A DNA stretch of 64,000 bases, taken from the NCBI GenBank assembly GCA_007258455.2, contig VDFB02373365.1, positions 218,359,765-218,423,764 on the forward strand. Direction: 5' to 3'. Source of the DNA: Sequoia sempervirens (lineage: Eukaryota; Streptophyta; Pinopsida; Cupressales; Cupressaceae). The notes beneath the pieces are model-generated. The model ran no database searches and was not told where the DNA came from. It was given only the letters and a program-made list of their open reading frames with translations. The first letter of the stretch is position 1. Every line of letters begins with the position of its first letter. Position numbers and translations under genes: made by a program. Positions 55,905 through 64,000 of this stretch are shown here, piece after piece.

Positions 55905-58060
55905 TGTAATGCCCCACCACACAACCCTGGAGGAAGTTGCAATTTACTACTCAAACATACTTTTTTTTTTTAAGTACAAATAACATGCAAGATCACTATC
56001 GATTGTCAACAACTCTAAGGTTACGAGATTGAGATTACTTAAAACCTAATCAAGAAACATGAATTAAAAAAAACATAACATTTAATTACTTAACAAATTA
56101 AATACTCATGCATTCCATACATGATAAAATTACAACAAAGGCATAAAAGATACCACATGATTCAAAAAGTATACCTTACAATAAGATTACAACACTCATT
56201 CCCCGAATGAGGTAATTCCAGTAAATAAGGTTATAAATTAAATCTTCCACCTCGATACAAAGAGGGGTAATAAATTACAATAATAATGGAAAATAATAAA
56301 ACATGAAGTACTGGATCCCACAAGCTCTCCAACTAGAAATCTCATCCACACGAATAAGAAGATGACCCAATGGATTAAGGTGCACGTTCCACCCAACCAT
56401 GTGATACTCGAAGGCTCACCCCTTGTGCTAGGAGATAGTAATAAGGAATTCTAGACAAGACCATCCACCCCTAGACACAAGCTAACTCACAATGACACAA
56501 CCAAACACAACAACCAAACATCCATAAGGATAACACAAGTACAACTCCAACATCACTGACATAGGTCACATTGCTTCCAGAAATAAAACAGATCGAGTAT
56601 GATAAGAAGACCATACACATAAACCAAAATACCAAGTATTATCGTAGAAAGAGTTTCATCACACAGCTCATCATGGAATATCCTCTAAGAATCTTCCTAG
56701 GCTCTGACCCCCACTATGAGTTGTCCTAGTGGCCTCTACTGAATCTCGACACCCATACTCACTCATGTGGAATCAAATACCTCTCGTAAGGACAAAATAG
56801 ATGACCTTTCCATTCCAGGCCTTCCCATCTCATCACAAGTCTATACAAGCCCTTGCGTCCATGAGCGAGGCTCAATTATCTTAATTAATGTGAAAAACTA
56901 CCTCACTTCTAAGTATATTGTTTTAGTTATCACTTGATTAAACCACCTCTGAAGGTTTCCCAGTTTATCTCTTTGGGATTTGGCCCCTAATAGAAGCCAT
57001 TCTTCTACTTGAAAACATACCAAACAAAACCAATCACCAAGGGAATCCCAAGTGCAAACCCGTAAGATAAAACCACTCCAACTCTAGGAGGAACATAAAA
57101 TGAAAATCCACTCCAACACAGGAGGCAAGAAAAGTCAAAACCCTCTCCAAAAATTGTAGGCAACAAACACAGGAACCAATCCTTCCAAAGAAGGTACAAA
57201 CTATCATTGTTCGTGAAAACTGGGTAAAACTACCGGATACAACTATATGCCCTACCCAAGGCAATACAACGGTTGGCTAAAATATTACGGCAACCCACGC
57301 AATTAAATGAAAACCCCATCTGGAAGACTTACATAAAAAAATCACTCCAAAAGGAACAAACAACTTAATCAAAGAGTTCCCTAGCCTCTAGAAGCAAAAC
57401 TTAGTACTACCAAAGTACACTTATAAATTTGCAATCATAACAATATTTCCCATACAATACCAACAAGAATTCGCTTAAATACACAATCATAAAAATACAC
57501 ATTCTTTAAATAACTAAATATGTCTTTCAAAATAACAATCTTTTCTCATAAAATAGGGACCAAAGTCCATATATACATCATATACTTAGTCTTTTAACTA
57601 TTCATATAAGTTCTAAACAATATAATTTTTATGAACCTTATCTATTCCTTGCAATCTGGAAAACAAACAACATTACCCATTCACCATTTAAGGCAATGGA
57701 ATACAAGAACTTTTAAATAGCATTCTACCCATTATAACATCATAATAAAGTAACCCTTTTCTTTACACATATTTAATATCATCAATTTTTCTCTAATTAT
57801 AATCCATATAACTTAACCACGTACATAATCCTGACCTTTAACAAATCTTTTACAAGAACTTTAAGATTTCATCAAATCAAACAGGTCATTGTAAACATAT
57901 TAACCATATTCCTTTCAATTACAACCCTAACCCTTAACAAATATTTAATCATTGCACTAACCTTAATTTTTGAAATACAATAGAACAAATTTTAAAATCA
58001 ATAACATACATACACCTTCCAACTCAAAACACAATTATAACTAATCTATTATTAGGATTT
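55905..58060 (-). repeat. 5' LTR of the LARD-like element, cut by LINE
   Basis: Begins (plus strand) TGTAATGCCCCACC and follows 49662-51823 closely to ATTAGGATTT at 58060, where similarity stops and LINE ORF1 sequence begins. The outer half of this LTR should lie to the right of the LINE, outside the window. Confidence 0.8.
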
Positions 58061-59842
58061 GAATCTTCAAACAATGTAGAAGGTGTGGGTTCAAGGGAAT
58101 CTCAGGTGAATGCAGAGATTTCTTCGAGTTCTGAGAAAGGTAAGTCAGGCTCTGATGATAAGGATGCCCACGAAAAAGTCCAGGTGGACCCAGGTGGAAA
58201 AAATGGGACTTTTATTTCCAAGACTGTCGTGGAAATGTTGGATAAAGGGAATGAAAAAGGTAACACGTGGACTTCGTTGTTTGGTGTTAAGCCAAATGAC
58301 AAATCATCTTTTCCCCCCGTGCGTATTCGTTCTGATCCAGGGTCTGGAAATTTTTCTATTTCTGTGCCGAATGAGATCGTAGACCATAATATTGCTCAGA
58401 TGGAGAATGTTTTGGTTGGAAAATTTTTGGGTCCTAGACCTAATATTGAAGTGGTAAAGGAGTTTGTTAAGAATAAATGGAAAACTAGTGGTCTAGTTTC
58501 GGTGACGGCGCTCCCTAAGGGTTTTTTTTCTTTTTAGTTTACTTGCAAAGAGGACTCCAGGGCTGTCCGGAGTGGTGGCCCCTGGATTATCGAAAAGTCT
58601 TCCTTGGCACTGAAGAAATGGTCTTCTAGGGTTGATCTATCTGATTTAATTTTTGAAATGGTGCCTGTCTGGGCTAGATTTCCAGGTCTCCCCTTGGAGT
58701 ATTGGAACACAGATATTTTCAATGGGATTGCTAGTTCTTTTGGAGAACTTCTATCCATTGACTCAATGAATGCTGCTAGAAAGCGCTTGGTCTTTGCTAG
58801 AATCTGTGTTGGGGTGTCTCAAAATGTTGATCTCCCTTCTTCGATTGACATCTAATCCAAGCTAGGGGTTTGGAAGCAAGCTATTGAATTTGAAACCACG
58901 CCCTTCGTCTGCTTCAAATGCCAAAAATTTGGGCATTGGGCAAAAAAGTGCCCACTTAATAATAGAAATGAAAAGGAGAAAGGTGCCAACCCTAAGACGG
59001 TCTGGAGAAAAAAATCAGAGGAGGAGAAGCTTTTTCCTTTCCCTGATGCAAATGAGGGTCTTGAAAGACACACTTCTTTTCAAGATTTGAAGGAGAACCT
59101 TAAATGCTTGCATAAGGAGGCCTGCCCTGGGTCAGTTTGTATGGGCTCTCTTGACCCTAAGGATCCTAAATATTTGATTTCACTAAATGAGGATAGAAAG
59201 GAAGAAAATCGGACTGTGGAGGGGACCCGAGATACTCTGAAAAAGGTTGAAAATAGAGGTGTAGATATGGGTATGGTTGCCTCATCACCTTTGACAATGG
59301 CAGGATGTATGAAAGCACTTGGTCTGGAGGAAATACCCATTATGGGTTTGTCCCTGGAAATAGGAATTCCTTCCCCCTCTCATTCTCCTCTTCTTAACCC
59401 TTGCTCAAAAGGGGTACAGGATATGGAGATAGCCACTCTGGAAGTAGTGAAGGATACTTATGAGACCCAAAGCTTGAATTTGAAAACACCTAATTTCAAT
59501 ACTTCAGAAGCCAAGAATGGCTTAATGGAAACCCTCCCTTGGGATTAGAGGTTGTTTTCTGAGAAGGATGGGGAATCAGGAAGAGAGCTGGAAAGCCAAG
59601 ATGAAACTGAATGGGAAGAGGTCATTTCACATTCAAAGTCAAAGAAGGAAAAAAATAAGAAGAAGGAAACTTCAAGTGGAATGGTCACCAGAACTAGGGC
59701 CAAGGCAGATTGTGGGAGTACCAAGCCTTGCCAGGGTAGGAAATCAGAAAAATGGCAAAGAGAGCAAGGAAACCTTCAGGATATTGCGGATAGAATCCAA
59801 ATGACCATCTCGGAGATACTTCAAACCCTAGGTAAGAAATGA
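58061..59842 (+). pseudogene. LINE ORF1 protein (DUF4283 / CCHC)
   Basis: Frame 2 throughout. The serine- and lysine-rich start (SSSEKGKSGSDDKDAHEK) is followed by DUF4283-like GKFLGPRPNIEVVKEFVKNK, VTALPKGFFSF and GGPWIIEKSSLALKKW, then FPGLPLEYWNTDIF and a CCHC knuckle CFKCQKFGHWAKKCP (about 58903-58950). A long charged tail follows, ending QTLGKK and the TGA at 59840. Stops at 58535 (TAG), 58853 (TAA) and 59546 (TAG) break an otherwise continuous frame of about 590 codons. It would bind LINE RNA in the ribonucleoprotein. Confidence 0.82.
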
Positions 59843-62800
59843 AAATTATGTCTTGGAATATTAGAGGGCTGAATAGTCGTCAAAAAAAGGATATTTTGCA
59901 AAATTTTGTTAGAGACCACAAACCTGATATTATTCTTGTTCAAGAAACTAAAATGCCTAAAGATAAAGTAGAAAGCCTTAAAAAATTTCAAATCTCTGGG
60001 GCTCATGGAAATAGTTTTGCGGGTCCTTCGGGTGGTATTGTTACTTTTTGGAACAGGATGTTTATTAAAGGTGAGCCCTTAATGGAGAATGGTAATGTTG
60101 TGGCCACTAGATTTACCCACATTAGAGATAATTTTTACTGGATTCAATCCAATATTTTTGCCCCAAATTGTAAGAATGCTAGAAATTCCTTTTGGTCTGA
60201 ATTATCTGGTCTCCGAAGATGTTTTGTTAATGAACAATGGATGGTTATGGAAGACTTCAATACTCCTCTTCTGAATGATGAGAAATTTGGGGGTTCTCAA
60301 ATCAATTGGGACAGTAAATCAGTTATATCCAACTTTATCAACTATAATGCCCTAATAGACCTAGACCTACAAGGGGCTTCTTATAGCTAGACCAATAAGA
60401 GATTAGGGCCTGATCTGATCCAAGTGAGACTTGATAGGGCCCTTGTTTCTGGTCAATGGTTTATAGACTAATTTTGTGCTTTGAGTGCTTTGTCAAGGGT
60501 GGGATCTGATCATTTTCCCATTTGTCTTATGGTGGAACCTACTAAGGTGAAAAAAAACTTCCCTTTTAGATTTGAAAAATTCTGGCTATCTCATCCTCGA
60601 ATTTTTGAGGAAATTAGTAGGTGGTGGAATATTGATATTACTGGCACCGCGATGTTCAGGATTGCTAAAAAATTAAAGGAAGTGAAAACTAATGTGAGAA
60701 GATGGAAAAAGGATGCCTTTGGGAATATTTTTGGAACTAAGACAAAAATTTATGGCAAAATTCAGGAGATCTAGGCTAAAATCCAGAAATGGGGGTACAT
60801 TGACAATTACAGAGAAAAGGAAAATGAACTTCTCACTCAATTGCATGACATCATTGCTAAAGAGGAAGTTTTTTGGCGGCAAAGATCTAGGGTTTCTTGG
60901 TTGACTGAGGGAGATAGGAATACCAGATTTTTTCATCTGTCTGCTTCGAAACATAGGGCTGCTAATAGAATCGCTCACATTGATGTGAATGGGACGAGGT
61001 TTGAGGAGGAAGATGATATCAGGGAATAGGCTGTCCTTTTCTTTAGCAACCTTCTTTCTTGTAATGGAGAGATTATTCCTGAAGCTCAAGATTCCTTGAT
61101 TGAGGCTATACCTCAGGTGATTGGTCATAATGAAAATTCTATGATCACTGCTATTCCCTCCAATGCTGAAATAAGGAAAGCTATTTTTTCTTTTGATGGT
61201 AACAAAGCTTCGGGACCATATGGTTTTCCTTTATTCTTCTTCCAAGTTTTTTGGGAAATTGTTGAGTTGGATGTTGTGAATGCTGTCAAGAAATTCTTTG
61301 GATCAAGATGTTTGTTGAAAGAACTGAACACTGCTTTTGTGGTCCTTATTCCTAAAAAACCTAGGGCTTCAGAGTTTCAAGCTTTTCGGCCTATTAGCCT
61401 ATGTAATTCCATTTATAAAATTATTTCAAAGGTTTTAACTACAAGAATGCTTTGTGTGCTTCCTCAAATGATTGCTCCATAGCAGAATGGTTTTGTGCCA
61501 GGTAGGTACATTCTGGACTATGTTGTTACTATTCATGATAATTTACATTTGTTAATGGTTTTGAAGACTTAAGGGTTTATTCTTAAACTAGACAGTTCCA
61601 AAGCCTATGATCGGGTTGATTGGCATTTCTTATTTAAAATCCTAGATAAGTTTTACTTTAATAACAGAGTCATCCAGATGTTGAATCAGTTGGTCTCGAC
61701 AGTTACCTCTTCTGTCATTGTTAATGGATCACCTTCAAGGTTTTTTCAGACTTCTCATGGCCTCAGACAGGGAGATCCCATTTCTCCTATTCTGTTCACT
61801 ATCTTGGCTGAGAGTTTGGGAAGAAATATTAAAAATCTTGTTGATCAAAGATCCCTTGCTAGTTTAAGGCCTTCCTCTTCACCTCTAACCTGCTCCCACC
61901 CACAATTTGTTGATGACACCATTCTTATGGGAAGATCTACGGTGGCTGAAGCTAAGAATTTCAAAAAAAATTCTGAATCTCTATGAATCTGCTTCTGGGC
62001 AAGTTGTTAATAGGGCTAAGAGCTCGATTTTCTTCCTCAATACTCTGGAGCATAGACAATTTAAACTTGCTTGGATTCTTTGATGTCAGATTGAGCCTCC
62101 TCCATCAACCTATCTTGGTTTGCCTCTCTGCTCTAAACCTTCGGAATCGTTTTGGATTTCTTTGGTTGAAAAATTCAATAAGTTATCGGGATGGAAAGGA
62201 GCTCTTCTTAGTCAAGCTGGAAAAATTCAGCTCCTTAAGGCTTCATTGCAAAATCTTTTTGTTTATGCTCTCAGTATATTTAAAATTCCTGCCAAGTATG
62301 CTGAGGCTATTGAAAAAATTCAGAAAAAGGTTTCTTTGGTCTAGAGTGGAGGACAAGAAGAGAATTCCACTTGTTGGATGGGATCTGGTTTGTAGACCCA
62401 AATCAAGGGGGGGCTTAGGCTTAAGAAAAGTTAAAGTCCTGAATCTGTCCCTTCTTGCTAAAAAACTTTGGAGAACTCTCACTTTGAATGGTGAATGGCG
62501 TGATACTTTAAAAGCCAAATATTTTAATAGCTGTGAGTCTTTTAATAAGGTTATAAATTCTTCCTTTTTACCTCATGGGTCTGTTTGTTGGAATGATATG
62601 AGTAGAAGTAGAAAGCTGTTGGAAATGGGAATTGGTTGGCTGATTGGAAAAGGAAATTGTGTGAGGTTTTGGGAAGACAGTTGGCTTTTTAAGGATCCTC
62701 TGATCAGAATTGAGAAATTCAGTAAGTAGATGAATGATTGTAAAAGGGAATTTGGTATCTTGGTAAAAGAGTACTGGAGGAACGGGGGTTGGGTTGATCT

Positions 62801-64000
62801 GAAGACCATTAGTATGGATCTTAGCCCTATTCAGTCAGTCTTCAGGGCCTTAAGACCAGTGCTACACCAAGAGGAGGATATTGTTGTTTGGTTAGACAAC
62901 CCGTCTAGTATTTTCTCAGTTTCTTCTATCACTTCTATGTTGGTGAGTCTGGTGGAGCCTCCTCCCTTCTGGGCTAAGGCTTGGATTAATCACTTGACTC
63001 CTAAAATAAATATGTTCTACTGGATTATGCTACAAAATAAAATTCTCACTCTGGATAAATCTTGGAAAAAGAGGAATTCAATTACCCAACAGGTGTTATA
63101 TGTACAGGAATGATGATGAGACTGTTAATCATCTTTTTCTTCACTGCCCTTTTGTTTCGAATATCTGGGGTAAAATTCTTGTGCTTCTTGATGTGGTATG
63201 GGTTTCCCCTATTTCTGTTGAATATTTCTTCTTGCAATAGAAAACTCCTTCAAAAAATCATTTTGTGCGAAAGCTATGGTCTTTTGTTCTACCTTTTGTG
63301 TTTTGGAATATTTGGAAGGAAAGGAACAACAAAGTGTTTAGGGATAAAGAGATGTTGGAAGGGGACTTACATGCTAATATCGAAAGAGCTATAAAGGAAA
63401 ATTTATCTTTAATTCCAAGAAAAATGGTTGAGAAAGCTAATTGGTCTCCTTACGACTTTGCCATAGCTGAAAAGTGGAATTCAAAATTAGTTGGGGTAAA
63501 TGTCATCAAACTTGTTGTTTGTGGGAGAGAGAATGCAAGTTGGTTGCTGCCACCTTTGGGCTGGGTGAAAGCCAATTTTGATGGTGCTGCTAAAGGCAAC
63601 CCCGAGAAAGCTGGTAGTGGATGTGTTTTAAAGGACAACTCCAGAGCTTTTATTACGACTTTTGCTGTGGACATCGATACCCAAACTAATCATGTTGTGG
63701 AAGCTATTGGGGCTTATCATGCAGTTAGTTTAGCTTTCAAGATGAACATGAAATGTCTTTGGTTGGAGGGTGATTCAATGAATATAATAAATTGCATTTT
63801 AGGGCTTACCCCTCCCTCATGGACCATCAAAAAGTGGATCGAAGATACTAAATTCTTATTAAGTAAATTTGATAAAGTGAAAGTGTCCCATGCCTATAGA
63901 GAAGCCAATAAAGTGGCTGATTACTTCACCAATGAAGGGGTCAGGAAGGGTGGAGAAAAAATGTGGAGGGAGAATGACTTCCTCCACCCTGATGTGAAAG
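59839..64000 (+). pseudogene. LINE ORF2: endonuclease, RT, zinc region, RNase H (partial)
   Basis: The ATG overlaps the ORF1 stop as ATGA. Endonuclease: IMSWNIRGLNSRQKKD, LVQETKMPKD, MEDFNTPL (normally GDFN) and SDHFPI. RT (61090-61990): RPISLCNSIYKIISKVL, QNGFVPGR, KLDSSKAYDRVDWHF, RQGDPISPILF and FVDDTILMG with both Asp kept. A frameshift at the A-run near 61967 and others near 62080 and 62340 follow. The zinc region has ETVNHLFLHCPF (about 63118). RNase H (63550-63950): NFDGAAKGNP, VEAIGAYHAVSLA, WLEGDS and AYREANKVADY, with the D, E, D and final D present. Stops are mainly TAG. The frame runs out of the window. Confidence 0.88.

Larger units (their letters stand above)
49662..58060 (-). 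mobile_element. Large non-autonomous LTR element (LARD-like), 4.9-kb LTRs
   Basis: Minus-strand element. 5' LTR at 55905-58060 (its outer part is cut by a LINE), PBS TGGTATCAGAGT as complement of 55891-55902, a short internal region, a purine tract as complement of 54551-54565 (plus strand TCCTCCCCCCTAGGG) and the 3' LTR at 54550-49662. LTR ends on the minus strand are TGTAGTACC and GGCATTACA or GGCCATTA-CA. 49662-51823 and 55905-58060 align almost end to end (2162 and 2156 bp). The internal region has no gag or pol. It inserted into DUF247 copy C. Confidence 0.75.
58061..64000 (+). mobile_element. L1-type LINE, 5' truncated, continuing past window end
   Basis: Inserted in the LARD-like LTR at 58060/58061. 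It has ORF1, then ORF2 with endonuclease, RT, zinc region and RNase H, all recognisable. Its catalytic residues are better kept than in the LINE at 32.9 kb (FVDD present, CCHC intact), so it is probably younger. ORF1 frame is open from the junction without a start codon, which means 5' truncation. The 3' tail and target duplication are not in the window. Confidence 0.88.

Noticed and set aside
1..64000. tRNA or rRNA genes
   Set aside because: Only SINE-type A and B boxes were found; no complete cloverleaf with acceptor stem could be drawn, and no rRNA-like sequence was seen.

Overview
This window is plant nuclear DNA, AT-rich and built almost entirely of transposable elements with a few decayed host gene fragments. 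The evidence is L1 LINEs that carry a plant-type RNase H, an Athila-like Ty3/gypsy element primed by tRNA-Asp, a Tork/TNT1-like Ty1/copia element, tRNA-derived SINEs, and two plant-only gene families (DUF247 and plant mobile domain). The density and nesting of old, full-length elements suggest a very large genome, perhaps a gymnosperm; that is inference. No intact protein-coding gene was found. Coordinates were read by eye and element ends are good to a few bases where a target-site duplication or LTR end is given.

Layout. 1-1586 is the end of an LTR, lying against a DUF247 tail relic (1587-1690). 1691-6400 is AT-rich DNA with a small tRNA-like repeat cluster near 3.1-3.3 kb. 6989-8583 (minus) is DUF247 copy A, full length but with stops. 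10.1-10.75 kb (minus) holds an unidentified repeat-containing frame. 13.2-15.6 kb (minus) is a plant mobile domain (PMD) gene, split from its probable first exon (27031-27099) by an 11.4-kb gypsy element (15608-27030, 5-bp target duplication GATGC). 27669-30246 is a lone LTR with a PPT-like tract on one side and a tRNA-Met PBS on the other.

30.3-49.7 kb is a second part of the DUF247 cluster. Its intergenic flank is present in about three copies. Copy B is interrupted by an 8.7-kb LINE composite (32897-41606) in its downstream flank and by a copia element (42154-47928, target duplication ATTTC/ATTTT) inside its coding region. Copy C survives only as its C-terminal 75 codons (49408-49661), cut by a large non-autonomous element on the minus strand (49662 to at least 58060) whose LTRs are about 4.9 kb. 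That LTR carries a SINE with clear target duplications, and its other copy is interrupted by a second, better preserved LINE (58061 to window end).

The most interesting point is an extra reading frame of one protein family found in two unrelated element types. It sits in the envelope position of the gypsy element (23194-25704) and downstream of the RNase H of the LINE composite (39954-41423). Both share a recognisable N-terminal domain followed by a disordered basic region and a helical or coiled-coil part. Nearly all nonsense mutations in these elements are TAG, as expected from decay of methylated CAG and from TGG to TAG changes.
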